Origin: RH-AL1 sp965214415
GTDB lineage: Bacteria; Pseudomonadota; Alphaproteobacteria; Rhizobiales; Beijerinckiaceae
Assembly: GCA_965214415.1 (NCBI GenBank)
Contig: CBDCBQ010000003.1
Location: forward strand, 620,001-684,000
Direction: 5' to 3'
Length of the DNA: 64,000 bases
Below, piece by piece: positions 17,606-26,588 of this stretch. Positions within the stretch are counted from its first letter, which is position 1; each line of letters begins with the position of its first letter. The position numbers and the translations under genes were made by a program. The notes beneath the pieces were generated by a model, which did no database searches, had not been told where the DNA came from, and saw nothing but the letters and a program-made list of their open reading frames with translations.

Positions 17606-19492
17606 ATGCCGCAGCGGCAGCTTCGGCGCCAAACTTGCGACGGGTACGGCGTGTCGGCGAAGACTCAAGTCGGTGATCGCCTCGAGATCAGAGGCAAACC
17701 AGGTCTGGCGTTGATCGCGGCCTCCGTCGTGCTGCCGATCCTCCTGTTCGCGCTCGCGGCCTGGTACAGCTACGACGAGACGCTGCGAAAGGCCGAGACG
17801 CGGGTCGATCGGACGGTTCGAATTCTCGAGGAGCACGCCCTCAAGGTCTTCGAGACGGATCGGCTCGTCATCGACGAGGTCAATCTTCGCCTGCGGTTCA
17901 TGGACTGGTCGCGCGAGGGCGAGCGCGCCGACCTGAACCAGATGCTCGCCCACATTCAGGATTCACTCGATCAGGTGTCGACCGTGACGGTCGTCGACGC
18001 GGACGGCCGAATGCTCGCCAGCGGGCGGACCTACCCGGCCAATCCGGACATCTCGTTTGCCGATCGCGATTGGTTCAAAGCCGTCAAGGCGGCCGATTCG
18101 TCGTCGCCCTACGTCTCGAGCTCCTATCGCGGCCGGCAGTCGGGCGCCACGATCTTCAACCTCGTCGGGCGGATCGCCGCCGGCCCGGGCAAGGCGTTCG
18201 CCGGCGCCATCGCGGTGTCCGCCGATCGCGCCTATTTCGAGCGCTTCTACAAGTCGATCGAGCCGGAGATCGACCACCGTGTTCTGCTCATTCGCGACGC
18301 TGGCGATATCCTGGCCAGCGAACCAGCCGGCCCGCTTGCCGCGCTGCCCTCCGGCTCGCTGCTGCTGCGGCAGATGCAGACGTATCCGTCCGGCAGCTAC
18401 ACGCATCGCTCGCGCCTGGAGGGGGTCGCGCGGATCTTCGCCTACCGCAAGATCGGACCTTACCCGGTCTATGTCCGCTTCGGCCTCAGCGAATTTGCGG
18501 CGCTCGCGCCCTGGCGGGCCAACCTTCTCGTCTACGGCGTTGTCGCCGCGTGCGCCGCGCTCGCCTTGCTGGCCGTGTCCATCCTGGCCGTCCGGCAGAC
18601 CGAGCGCGAACGCGTCGTTTGGCGCCGCTGGGAAGAGACGGCGGAGGCGCTGCAGGCGGAGGCGGCCGAGCGCGGCCGGGTCGAGCAGCAGCTGCGGCAG
18701 GCGCAGAAGATGGAGGCGGTCGGCCGGCTCACCGGTGGCCTCGCGCATGACTTCAACAATCTGCTGACGGCAGTCATCGGCAGCCTCGACCTTGTCAACC
18801 GCCGCCCGGATGGGATCGGGCCGCGCAATCTGCAATTCATCGCCAATGCGTTGGAAGGCGCGCGCCGTGCCGCGGCGCTGACGAGCCGGCTGCTCGCCTT
18901 CTCGCGCCAGCAACCTCTCGATCCGGTCGTTGTCGACGTGAACACCCTCGTCGAGGGCATGTCGGGTCTTCTGCGTGGGACCCTCGGCGAGGTGGTCGTC
19001 GTCGAGACGGTGCTCGCGGGCGATGTCTGGTCCACGCTGGTCGATCCCAATCAGCTCGAGAACGCGATCGTCAATCTCGCGGTGAACGCCCGGGACGCGA
19101 TGCCGGACGGCGGCCGGATCGTCATCGAGACGGCCAACGCCAATCTCGTCGCGCCGCGCGTCGAGATCCCCGCGGGGGACTACGTCGTGATGTCGGTCGC
19201 CGACACCGGCTCCGGCATGACTCCCGAGGTCGTTGCCAACATCTTCGAGCCGTTCTTCACGACGAAACCGATCGGCAAGGGCACCGGCCTCGGCCTGTCG
19301 CAGGTCTATGGATTCGCCAAGCAGTCGGGCGGCCTGATCGAGGTCGCCTCGACGCCCGGCGTCGGCAGCACGTTCAGGCTCTTCCTGCCGCGCTCGCAAG
19401 CGCGCGTGGCGACATCTCTGATTTCCGAGGCCGAGGACGCCGGCTCGGGTCACGCGACGCGTCCGACGACCGAGCGCGCGCCGGCCGCTTGA
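17606..19492 (+). CDS. membrane-bound hybrid-less sensor histidine kinase with periplasmic Cache-type domain
   Basis: This 628-residue protein has a transmembrane segment near residues 33-55, a periplasmic region of about 250 residues, and a second membrane segment (about 310-335, VYGVVAACAALALLAVSILAV). The periplasmic region resembles a double-Cache (PDC) sensor (VVDADGRMLASG, ISFADRDWFKAV). A coiled coil follows, then the HisKA phospho-acceptor box (GRLTGGLAHDFNNLLTAVIG) and an HATPase (NLAVNARDAMPDGG, VADTGSGM, GTGLGLSQVYGF). There is no receiver domain and no response-regulator gene nearby, so it is an orphan kinase. The start could be ATG 17606 or GTG 17651. The ligand is unknown. Confidence 0.88.
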   Translation: MPQRQLRRQTCDGYGVSAKTQVGDRLEIRGKPGLALIAASVVLPILLFALAAWYSYDETLRKAETRVDRTVRILEEHALKVFETDRLVIDEVNLRLRFMDWSREGERADLNQMLAHIQDSLDQVSTVTVVDADGRMLASGRTYPANPDISFADRDWFKAVKAADSSSPYVSSSYRGRQSGATIFNLVGRIAAGPGKAFAGAIAVSADRAYFERFYKSIEPEIDHRVLLIRDAGDILASEPAGPLAALPSGSLLLRQMQTYPSGSYTHRSRLEGVARIFAYRKIGPYPVYVRFGLSEFAALAPWRANLLVYGVVAACAALALLAVSILAVRQTERERVVWRRWEETAEALQAEAAERGRVEQQLRQAQKMEAVGRLTGGLAHDFNNLLTAVIGSLDLVNRRPDGIGPRNLQFIANALEGARRAAALTSRLLAFSRQQPLDPVVVDVNTLVEGMSGLLRGTLGEVVVVETVLAGDVWSTLVDPNQLENAIVNLAVNARDAMPDGGRIVIETANANLVAPRVEIPAGDYVVMSVADTGSGMTPEVVANIFEPFFTTKPIGKGTGLGLSQVYGFAKQSGGLIEVASTPGVGSTFRLFLPRSQARVATSLISEAEDAGSGHATRPTTERAPAA

Positions 19493-19565
19493 CGATCGTA
19501 GGGTTTTTACCGCCCGGCCATCGCGCTTGCTACAAGGTCGCATCGATGACGGCTGAGCATCCCTG

Positions 19566-20834
19566 ATGAATGTGCTTCTACTCGGGTCGGGCGGTCGCGA
19601 ACACGCCATGGCGATGGCGCTCGCCGCGAGCCCGCTGCTGGGTCGCCTGCTCGCCGCGCCCGGCAACCCCGGCATCGCCGAGGTGGCGACGTGCCTCGCG
19701 CTCGACATCGACGACCACCAGGCCGTCGTCGACGCCTGCCGCGCGCAGGCGATCGACCTCGTTGTCATCGGGCCGGAGGCGCCGCTGGTCGGTGGTCTCG
19801 TCGATGCTCTGACGGCGGCCGGCATCCGTGCGTTCGGCCCGACCGCGGCAGCCGCGCGGCTCGAAGGATCGAAAGGCTTCACCAAGGATTTTTGCGCCCG
19901 CCACGGCATCCCGACGGCCGCCTATCGGCGCTGCGACACGCTTGCCGAGGCGGTGTCCCACCTCGGCGAGGTCGGCGCGCCGATCGTCGTCAAGGCGGAC
20001 GGTCTCGCCGCCGGCAAGGGCGTGACCGTCGCCGCGACGATGGCCGAGGCGGAAGCAGCTTTGGAGCGCATCTTCGGCGGCGCGTTCGGGGACGCCGGCG
20101 CCAGCGTGGTTCTCGAAGCGGTGCTGGAGGGGGAGGAAGCCTCGTTCTTCGCGCTCTGCGACGGCACGCACGCCCTCGCCTTCGCCTCGGCGCAGGACCA
20201 CAAGCGGGTCGGTGACGGCGACACCGGTCCGAACACCGGCGGCATGGGCGCGTATTCGCCGGCACCTATCGTCGATGCCGCGATGGAGGCGCGTATCATG
20301 CGCGAGATCGTGGCGCCGACGCTGGCCGGCATGGCGGCCGAGGGCGCTCCGTTCCAAGGCGTGCTCTTCGTCGGCCTGATGATCGGCGCCGACGGGCCGC
20401 GGTTGATCGAGTTCAACGTCCGCTTCGGTGATCCCGAGACGCAGGCAATGCTGCCACGGCTGCGGGAGGATTTTCTCGCGCTGCTGCTTGCCTGCGCCGA
20501 TGGGACGATGGACACGCGGCCCCTGCGATTTTCCGACGAGGTCGGCTTGACCGTCGTCTTGGCGGCGGCGGGCTATCCCGGATCGCCCGCGAAGGGCGGT
20601 CGCATCCGCGGGCTCGAGCGCCTCGACCTGGTGATCGTCACCCATGCCGGCACCCGGCTCGTCGAAGGCGCCCTCGTCGCCGATGGGGGACGCGTGCTCG
20701 GGATTACCGCGTGCGCGCGAGATGTGGCGACCGCGCGCGAGGCTGCCTATGCGGCCGTGGCGGCGATCGATTGGCCGGACGGCTTCTGCCGCGGCGACAT
20801 CGGCTCGCGAGCCCCGGGTCGCGACAGCACGTGA
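19566..20834 (+). CDS. purD: phosphoribosylamine-glycine ligase
   Basis: PurD joins glycine to phosphoribosylamine with ATP in the second step of purine synthesis. The 422-residue ATP-grasp enzyme begins NVLLLGSGGREHAMA. It has GPEAPLVGGLVD, SKGFTKDFCARHGIPTA, VKADGLAAGKGVTVA, TGGMGAYSPAP and FNVRFGDPETQ, in the usual order and spacing. The ATG at 19566 is the family start. Its length equals that of typical PurD proteins. It stands alone, as pur genes are scattered in alphaproteobacteria. Confidence 0.97.
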   Translation: MNVLLLGSGGREHAMAMALAASPLLGRLLAAPGNPGIAEVATCLALDIDDHQAVVDACRAQAIDLVVIGPEAPLVGGLVDALTAAGIRAFGPTAAAARLEGSKGFTKDFCARHGIPTAAYRRCDTLAEAVSHLGEVGAPIVVKADGLAAGKGVTVAATMAEAEAALERIFGGAFGDAGASVVLEAVLEGEEASFFALCDGTHALAFASAQDHKRVGDGDTGPNTGGMGAYSPAPIVDAAMEARIMREIVAPTLAGMAAEGAPFQGVLFVGLMIGADGPRLIEFNVRFGDPETQAMLPRLREDFLALLLACADGTMDTRPLRFSDEVGLTVVLAAAGYPGSPAKGGRIRGLERLDLVIVTHAGTRLVEGALVADGGRVLGITACARDVATAREAAYAAVAAIDWPDGFCRGDIGSRAPGRDST

Positions 20835-21033
20835 ACTATTGATGACGATATTCGCGATGCGCTGGCAGTAAGTATCGGTGCGCCGCAGCATTGATGTCTG
20901 TCTGACTTCAAGCGAACCGTGCTGAACGCCGACTTCCGCAGGGTGTTCCGCGAATTTTTCGAAAACCTTTTGCGGCGGGATGACGTATCATTTGGTTAGG
21001 TGGGACCAGACCCGCTTTATAGGGAGATTATCG

Positions 21034-21588
21034 ATGAACTTCGCTCGTATGGCCGTTGCGGCGGCTGCTCTGACCGCGCTCACGACCATGTCCGGCACCG
21101 CTTTCGCCAAGGACCCGATGGTCGGTGGCGCGCCGATGTACGCCAACAAGAACATCGTCGAGAACGCCGTCAACTCGAAGGACCACACGACGCTCGTCGC
21201 CGCCGTCAAGGCTGCCGGCCTCGTCGATACGCTCGAGGGCCCGGGCCCGTTCACGGTGCTCGCGCCGACGAACGAAGCCTTCAAGAAGCTGCCGGCCGGC
21301 ACGGTCGACAACCTTCTGAAGCCGGAGAACAAGGCCCAGCTGCAGGCCGTTCTGACCTATCACGTCCTGCCGGGCACGCTGACCGCCAAGGACCTGATGG
21401 AGAAGATCAAGGAAGGTGGCGGCAAGTACGAGGCCAAGACCGTCCAGGGCGAGCCGCTGACCTTCGAGAAGAAGGGCAAGGGCATCGAGGTCGTCGACTC
21501 GAAGGGCGGCACCGCCAAGGTGACCATCCCCAACGTGATGCAGTCGAACGGAGTGATCCACGTGATCAACGCTGTCCTGCTCCCGTAA
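21034..21588 (+). CDS. exported fasciclin (FAS1) domain protein
   Basis: This 184-residue protein has a signal peptide (ARMAVAAAALTALTTMSGTA, cleavage after FA before KDP) and a single FAS1 domain. The conserved H1 block is GPFTVLAPTNEAFKKLP and the H2 block is NGVIHVINAVLLP at the very C-terminus. FAS1 domains mediate adhesion or act in surface and heme-related functions in bacteria; the partner is unknown. An AGGGAG ribosome binding site precedes ATG 21034. A strong intrinsic terminator follows, so it is monocistronic. Confidence 0.9.
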   Translation: MNFARMAVAAAALTALTTMSGTAFAKDPMVGGAPMYANKNIVENAVNSKDHTTLVAAVKAAGLVDTLEGPGPFTVLAPTNEAFKKLPAGTVDNLLKPENKAQLQAVLTYHVLPGTLTAKDLMEKIKEGGGKYEAKTVQGEPLTFEKKGKGIEVVDSKGGTAKVTIPNVMQSNGVIHVINAVLLP

Positions 21589-21612
21589 GCAGCCGGCACG
21601 TTCGATCGAGAG

Positions 21613-21639
21613 AAGCCCGGCCGTTGCGCCGGGCTTTTT
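21613..21639 (+). terminator. intrinsic terminator of the fasciclin gene
   Basis: A perfect 9-bp GC-rich stem (AAGCCCGGC / GCCGGGCTT, loop CGTTGC) is followed directly by TTT. It starts 24 bases after the fasciclin stop and ends at the stop of the convergent rsmD gene. It therefore probably also limits read-through from the other side, although the downstream run is less T-rich there. Confidence 0.85.
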
Positions 21640-22193
21640 CATGCCTCGGCGGCAAGGACGGCGATCCGCGTGTCCCCGAACGTGCGGTGCTCGCGAACCG
21701 CATAGCCCGGCATGGTCGCGAGCGTGGCGCCAGCGGCCTCCTCGACGATCGCCAGCGCGCCTGATCTGAGCCAACCACCCTCGCGCAGCGACGCAAGCGC
21801 GGGCTCCGCGAGCCCTTTGTCGTAGGGGGGATCCAGAAACGCGAGATCGAACGGTTCGCCCGCCGGCGCTAGGCCGAGCTTGCGCGCATCGCGTCGAAAC
21901 ATGCGCGTGGCGCCGCCGAGCCCCAGGCTTTCGATATTGGCGCGGATCAATGCACGAGCTTCGGCGCCGTCGTCGACGAGCAGCGCGAAACGCGCCCCGC
22001 GCGAGAGCGCCTCGAGCGCGAGCGCACCGGTCCCGGCATATAGGTCGATGACGCGCAGGCCGCCGACGCCGCCGTAGCCGTGTTCGAGAATGTTGAACAA
22101 CGATTCGCGAAGACGGTCCGACGTCGGCCGGATGCGATCTGAGCTCGGCCCTTTCAGCGTCCTGCCGCCGAGCCGGCCGCCGACCACCCGCAC
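21639..22193 (-). CDS. rsmD: 16S rRNA (guanine(966)-N2)-methyltransferase
   Basis: RsmD methylates G966 of 16S rRNA. The 184-residue protein shows VRVVGGRLGGRTLKGP, RPTSDRLRESLFNIL, the SAM motif VIDLYAGTGALALEALSRGA and the catalytic FLDPPYDKGL. The start is GTG 22193, one base after the rluB stop, so the two RNA-modification genes are translationally coupled. The frame continues far upstream inside the Arg-rich tail of rluB, but that part has no family resemblance. Confidence 0.95.
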   Translation of the reverse strand: MRVVGGRLGGRTLKGPSSDRIRPTSDRLRESLFNILEHGYGGVGGLRVIDLYAGTGALALEALSRGARFALLVDDGAEARALIRANIESLGLGGATRMFRRDARKLGLAPAGEPFDLAFLDPPYDKGLAEPALASLREGGWLRSGALAIVEEAAGATLATMPGYAVREHRTFGDTRIAVLAAEA

Positions 22194-22194
22194 G

Positions 22195-24237
22195 CTAGCG
22201 CTTCGGTCGAGGCGCCGGCTTGCCGCGCGGGGGCCCACCCGTGGGGCCGCGTGTGGGCCCGCGCGGAGGCCGCTTGTCGCCGCCACCGGGTCGAGGTGCT
22301 CGTCCCGGCGTCGAGGTTCGCTCCGGGCCGCGGCGGCCATCGCCGGCAGGCGGTCGAGCCTTCCGCTCCGCGCGGCTGGGCGATGTCGCCGATCGTTTCG
22401 GCGCGGGTGTCCTCGGTCCCTTGCCGGCCGGCCGGTCGGCTCGCCGATCGTCCGTGGTCGCACCGCGCGCGGCGGGGCGGGCACCGCGAGCCGGGCGTTC
22501 TTTTGCCGGGGCGATGCTGGCGCGATCGGTGCCCTGCGGTCGGCGCGGCTTCGATCGCCCCTCCGACGCACGTCCGTCCGGCGCGGTCTCGCGCCGGCCG
22601 TCCCGGCCGCCGCCACCGCGATCGAAACGCGGCCGCTCGCTCTGGTCTGTTCGATCACGGCCGCCCGGCCGAGGGCCACGGCTCGGGCGCTCCGCCGCGC
22701 CGGGGGCGGAGCGCGTGCGGTCGGGAGAATATGTTCGGCCTCGCGACGGCCGGGCGTCCCCGGACGCGTCGCGCCGCTCTCTCATCGCGCCGCCAACCTT
22801 CGGGCTCTCGCGCTCGCGATCCCGTCGCTCGCGCGGCTCGCCCCGGGGCTCGCTATTGCTGCGAGCCGATCGGACGCGTTTCGCCATTGCCGAAGGGCTT
22901 GCGTGCCGCGCGGCCGATGGGCTCGCGTGACGTGCGGCTGATGGGCTTGCGTGCCGCGCGGCTGATGGGCTCGCATGGCGTGCGCCTGGCGATCCGCCGC
23001 GTGCTTCGCCGCCGTCGCGCGCGGGCCGGACGGCGTCACGCGGGGTGCCACGAACCGCGCCCCGCGGCGCGCCCCGCGTGCGCGTCGGTTCGAGCGGGGC
23101 GGGGCGGGCGTCGACGAGGCGTTCGACCTTGATCGTACGGTCCTTTCGATCCTTGGTGTCGGTGCGCTCGATGCGGCGGCGTGGGCCGCGCAACGCGGTA
23201 TCCGCCTCGGCGGCACGCAACGTCGAGACGTGCTTGCGCGGGCCGGCGGTCGGCCGCTCGCGCAGGGGGGCAGGCGCATCGCTTGGCGGCCGCGGCGACC
23301 GCATCGCGCGTCGCTCGCCGCCGCGCTGATCGCGAGCGCCGGGCTCGCGAACGGTGGGACCGCGCGGCGCGGCGGCCGGCTTTCGCGTCTCGGGCCGTCG
23401 CTGCGCGGGGGCGCGCTCGACGGGTTGCGGCGCATCGCCGAAGTCGACGCCGGCCGCGGCGGCGAGGGTCGGGCCGAGCTGATCGCGCAGTACCCGTGTG
23501 CGCACCTCCTCGACCGCGCCTTCCGCCAGCTCGGCGAGCTGGAACGGCCCGAACGACAGCCGGATCAGCCGGTTCACCTCGAGCCCGAGGTGCTCCAACA
23601 CGCGTTTGATCTCGCGGTTCTTGCCCTCGCGGAGGCCCATCGTCAGCCACACGTTGGCGCCCTGCGACCGGTCGTGCGTCGCCTCGATCCCGGCATAGTC
23701 GACACCGTCGATCGTGATGCCGTCGCGCAGCCGATCGAGCACGCCCTGGTCGGTCTCGCCCTTGGCACGCACGCGGTAGCGCCGCACCCAGCCGGTCTTC
23801 GGCAGCTCCAGCAGGCGCGCGAGGCCGCCGTCGTTGGTGAGGAGCAGCAGTCCCTCGGTGTTGATGTCGAGCCGGCCGATGGTGACGACGCGCGGCCCGT
23901 CCGGCCAATGCTCGTGCAGATGATCGGCGACCGTCGCGCGGCCTTCGGGATCATGATCGCTGGTGACGAGGCCACGCGGCTTGTGGAACATGAAGAGCCG
24001 CGTCTTCTCGGCGGCTGGCAACGGCACGCCGTCGACGACGACGATATCCTGCGGGCCGACATCGGTCGCGGGGCTGGTCAGGATCGCGCCGTTGACGCTG
24101 ACGCGGCCCTCGACGATCCAGGCCTCGGCATCGCGGCGCGAGCACAGGCCGACACGGGCCATCAGCTTGGCGATGCGCTGGCGCGCCGGCGCCGCGGGCC
24201 GCTCCGCCTCGGGGTGCAACGTCTCGTCTCTGGTCAT
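22195..24237 (-). CDS. rluB: 23S rRNA pseudouridine synthase with very long Arg-rich tail
   Basis: The first 260 residues are a complete RluB/RsuA-type synthase. They comprise an S4 RNA-binding domain (RIAKLMARVGLCSRRDAEAWI), the catalytic block GRLDINTEGLLLLTNDG with the active Asp, and VWLTMGLREGKNREIKRVLEHLG. The remaining 400 or so residues are a low-complexity tail rich in Arg, Pro, Gly and Ser. It contains four copies of RHASPSAA or a one-residue variant. Tails are known in alphaproteobacterial RluB proteins, but this one is longer than the enzyme itself. It probably binds RNA non-specifically or is disordered. The start is ATG 24237. It is coupled to rsmD. Confidence 0.92.
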   Translation of the reverse strand: MTRDETLHPEAERPAAPARQRIAKLMARVGLCSRRDAEAWIVEGRVSVNGAILTSPATDVGPQDIVVVDGVPLPAAEKTRLFMFHKPRGLVTSDHDPEGRATVADHLHEHWPDGPRVVTIGRLDINTEGLLLLTNDGGLARLLELPKTGWVRRYRVRAKGETDQGVLDRLRDGITIDGVDYAGIEATHDRSQGANVWLTMGLREGKNREIKRVLEHLGLEVNRLIRLSFGPFQLAELAEGAVEEVRTRVLRDQLGPTLAAAAGVDFGDAPQPVERAPAQRRPETRKPAAAPRGPTVREPGARDQRGGERRAMRSPRPPSDAPAPLRERPTAGPRKHVSTLRAAEADTALRGPRRRIERTDTKDRKDRTIKVERLVDARPAPLEPTRTRGAPRGAVRGTPRDAVRPARDGGEARGGSPGARHASPSAARHASPSAARHASPSAARHASPSAMAKRVRSARSNSEPRGEPRERRDRERESPKVGGAMRERRDASGDARPSRGRTYSPDRTRSAPGAAERPSRGPRPGGRDRTDQSERPRFDRGGGGRDGRRETAPDGRASEGRSKPRRPQGTDRASIAPAKERPARGARPAARGATTDDRRADRPAGKGPRTPAPKRSATSPSRAERKARPPAGDGRRGPERTSTPGRAPRPGGGDKRPPRGPTRGPTGGPPRGKPAPRPKR
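22885..22980 (-). repeat. four tandem 24-base units inside rluB
   Basis: Four consecutive 24-base units on the minus strand encode RHASPSAA three times and RHASPSAM once. The units differ by only a few bases, which indicates recent slippage or unequal crossover within the disordered tail of the pseudouridine synthase. Being a multiple of three, copy-number changes would keep the frame. Confidence 0.9.
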
Positions 24238-24283
24238 GGCTCCTGATACAGAGGCGACCGGCAAAAGGAAACGCGCGACCGCC

Positions 24284-24760
24284 ATGTCGACCGCCACGAC
24301 ACCCAGCGAATACGCGGCGCCGGACCGACCGATGGCGCTGGCCCTCGCGGCGGCACGCGCCGCCGCGGCGCGCGGCGAGGTGCCGGTCGGCGCGGTCGTG
24401 GTGCGAGACGGCGAGGTGCTCGCGGTGGCTGGCAATCGCACGCTCGCCGACAGCGACCCCACCGCGCATGCCGAGCTGCTGGCGATCCGCGCGGCGTGCG
24501 CCTCGCGCGGTAGCGAGCGCCTTACGGACTGCGATCTCTACGTCACGCTGGAGCCCTGCGCGATGTGCGCCGCCGCGATCTCGTTCGCCCGCATCCGCCG
24601 CCTCTATTTCGGCTGTGACGACCCCAAGGGCGGCGCGGTGGAGAATGGGCCGCGCTTCTTCGGGCAGCCGACCTGCCATCACGCGCCGGAGGTCTACGGC
24701 GGTTTCGACTCCAGCGAGGCGGCATCGCTGTTGCGAGACTTCTTCGCGGCGCTGCGCTAG
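24284..24760 (+). CDS. tadA: tRNA-specific adenosine deaminase
   Basis: TadA deaminates adenosine 34 to inosine in tRNA-Arg. The 158-residue protein has the zinc-binding, catalytic HAE motif in PTAHAELLAIRAA and the second zinc motif LEPCAMCAAAISFARI, followed by the conserved LYFGCDDPKGGAVENGPRFF region in parts. It is divergent from rluB with a gap of 46 bases. The start is taken at ATG 24284; a later ATG (MALALAAARAA) would remove 16 residues without harming the domain. Confidence 0.93.
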   Translation: MSTATTPSEYAAPDRPMALALAAARAAAARGEVPVGAVVVRDGEVLAVAGNRTLADSDPTAHAELLAIRAACASRGSERLTDCDLYVTLEPCAMCAAAISFARIRRLYFGCDDPKGGAVENGPRFFGQPTCHHAPEVYGGFDSSEAASLLRDFFAALR

Positions 24761-24765
24761 CCTCA

Positions 24766-25578
24766 TCAGAAGGCGAGGCGCAGCCCCACGACGGCCAGCG
24801 TCGCCGCCAGGATCGGGCGCAACACCTTGTCGGGCGCCCGACTCGCCACCTGGCTGGCGATGGCGATGCCGGGCAGCGAGCCGATCAGGAGCGAGAGCAG
24901 CACCGGCCAATCGACCGAGCCGAGATACCAATGGCCGAGGCCGCCGATGAGGGTGAGCGGCACGGCGTGCGCGATGTCCGCCCCGACGACGCGCACGAGT
25001 GGCGCGCGCGGGTACAGCACAAGAAGCGCGGTGACGCCGATCGAGCCGGCGCCGACCGAGGAGATCGACACGAAGACGCCGAGGAACAGCCCAAGCGCGA
25101 CGGTCAACGCCATCTGCCGGCGGTCGCTCAGCCGCTCCATGGCGGATGCGACGCGGTCGAGCAGGTAGCGGCGCAAGATCAGCGCGATCGCGGTGAGCAG
25201 CAGGGCGATGCCGAGGATGGTCGAGATCAGCCGGTGCATCGCCTCGCCCTGGACGCCGACGTGATGCAGGTAGGCGAGCGTCAGGCATGTCGCGGGCACG
25301 CTGCCGGCGGCGAGACGCCCGACGATCCGCCAGTCGATCGTCTTGTTGAGGCCGTGGACAAGAACGCCGCCGCTCTTGGTGACGGCGGCATAGAGGAGAT
25401 CCGTGCCGACCGCCGTGACGGGAGCCATGCCGAACAACAAGACGAGGATCGGCGTCATCAGGGAGCCGCCACCGACGCCGGTCAGACCGACCAGAATCCC
25501 GACGACGAACCCCGACACGCTGTACATCCAGTTGATCTGGTGCAGGACGTGCAAACCGGCTCCTACCGCGGCACCCAT
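24766..25578 (-). CDS. TauE/SafE-type sulfite/anion exporter family membrane protein
   Basis: This 270-residue integral membrane protein has about seven or eight hydrophobic segments. The first conserved repeat carries GFVVGILVGLTGVGGGSLMTPIL and AVGTDLLYAAVTKSGG; the second half has GLFLGVFVSISSVGAGSIGVTALL. These duplicated Gly-rich motifs define the TauE/SafE family, whose members move sulfite, sulfoacetate or other small anions. The substrate cannot be told from context. It converges on tadA with a 5-base gap. Confidence 0.9.
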   Translation of the reverse strand: MGAAVGAGLHVLHQINWMYSVSGFVVGILVGLTGVGGGSLMTPILVLLFGMAPVTAVGTDLLYAAVTKSGGVLVHGLNKTIDWRIVGRLAAGSVPATCLTLAYLHHVGVQGEAMHRLISTILGIALLLTAIALILRRYLLDRVASAMERLSDRRQMALTVALGLFLGVFVSISSVGAGSIGVTALLVLYPRAPLVRVVGADIAHAVPLTLIGGLGHWYLGSVDWPVLLSLLIGSLPGIAIASQVASRAPDKVLRPILAATLAVVGLRLAF

Positions 25579-25660
25579 GCCGCCTTGTGGGCGGATACGC
25601 CTGTGCCGTCAACGCCGTGGAGGGGCCACCCTTTGGCGACGCGGGTTGCGCGCGCGCCGC

Positions 25661-26560
25661 TCAGCGAAGAAACGCGAGCAGCGCCTCGACGCAGGCGTCA
25701 GGGTTCTCCTCCGGCACGAAATGCCCCGATTTGATCGCCGCGCCCTCGACGTCGCGCGCGTACTGCCGCCAGATCTCGAGCGGCGCGGCGCCCGCCGCCG
25801 GCAGCCCGCCGTCGCCCCAGATCGCCAGTAGCGGCACCTCGATCTTGACGCCCGCGTCGAGGTCCGCCTGGTCGAGCAGCCGGTCGATGAGCGCGCCGGC
25901 GCGATAGTCCTCGCAGCTCGCGTGGATGCGCGAGGGATCGTCGAACGCGCGACGGTAATGCTCCATCGCGCGGGGATCGAACGACGACAGGTCCTTGGTG
26001 GCCGTCCAGCTCGACAGCGTATGGTCGAGGTAGTAGCGCGCGGACGCGCCGATCAGGGTTTCGGGGAACGGAGCGGGCTGGGCCAGGAACAGCCAATGGT
26101 ACTTGCGCAGCGCGCCCTCGGTCCGATCCATGTCGGCGAACATCGCCGCGGTCGGCACGATGTCGATCACCGCGAGCTTCTCGAGCCGTCCAGGGTGGTC
26201 GAAGGCGAGGCGGTAGGCGACCCGCCCGCCGCGGTCGTGCCCGACGAGGCGGAAGCGGACGTGGCCGAGCTTCTCCATCACGTCGACGGCATCCTGCGCC
26301 AACACGCGCTTGCTCATGCCAGCGCCGTTCTCGCCCTCCGGCAGCGACGACCAGCCATACCCGCGCAGGTCCATGGCGACGACGGTGAAATGCTCGGCGA
26401 GCCGCGCGGCCACCTTGTGCCACTCGACATGCGTCTGCGGATAGCCGTGCAGCAGCAGCAGCGGCGGCCCGCTGCCACCCGCGCGCGCGAAAAAGCGCCC
26501 GTGCTCGGTGTCGACCCAGTGCGACGCGAAGCCCGGAAACAGATCGGCGAGATCGTTCAT
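25661..26560 (-). CDS. haloacetate (fluoroacetate) dehalogenase-like alpha/beta hydrolase
   Basis: This 299-residue alpha/beta hydrolase has HGYPQTHVEW (oxyanion region), the nucleophile elbow GHDRGG (Asp109), an acid (VIDI, Asp133) and the catalytic SGHFVPEENPD (His280). The pattern goes beyond the fold. Arg110 and Arg113, which would hold the carboxylate, and the fluoride-binding trio His155, Trp156 (KYHW) and Tyr219 (CEDYR) are all present, at the positions known from the Rhodopseudomonas fluoroacetate dehalogenase or within one residue of them. It therefore probably hydrolyses haloacetates. It is followed by the bestrophin-like gene upstream on the same strand with a 28-base gap. Confidence 0.82.
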   Translation of the reverse strand: MNDLADLFPGFASHWVDTEHGRFFARAGGSGPPLLLLHGYPQTHVEWHKVAARLAEHFTVVAMDLRGYGWSSLPEGENGAGMSKRVLAQDAVDVMEKLGHVRFRLVGHDRGGRVAYRLAFDHPGRLEKLAVIDIVPTAAMFADMDRTEGALRKYHWLFLAQPAPFPETLIGASARYYLDHTLSSWTATKDLSSFDPRAMEHYRRAFDDPSRIHASCEDYRAGALIDRLLDQADLDAGVKIEVPLLAIWGDGGLPAAGAAPLEIWRQYARDVEGAAIKSGHFVPEENPDACVEALLAFLR

Positions 26561-26588
26561 GCGGCAGTGCTCCCAGGGATGGCTGGCG

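Noticed and set aside
22090..23132. plus-strand frames across the rluB tail
   Set aside because: Both strands stay open here because of repetitive GC-rich sequence. The minus strand is continuous with the synthase domain and ends one base before the rsmD start, so it is the coding strand.
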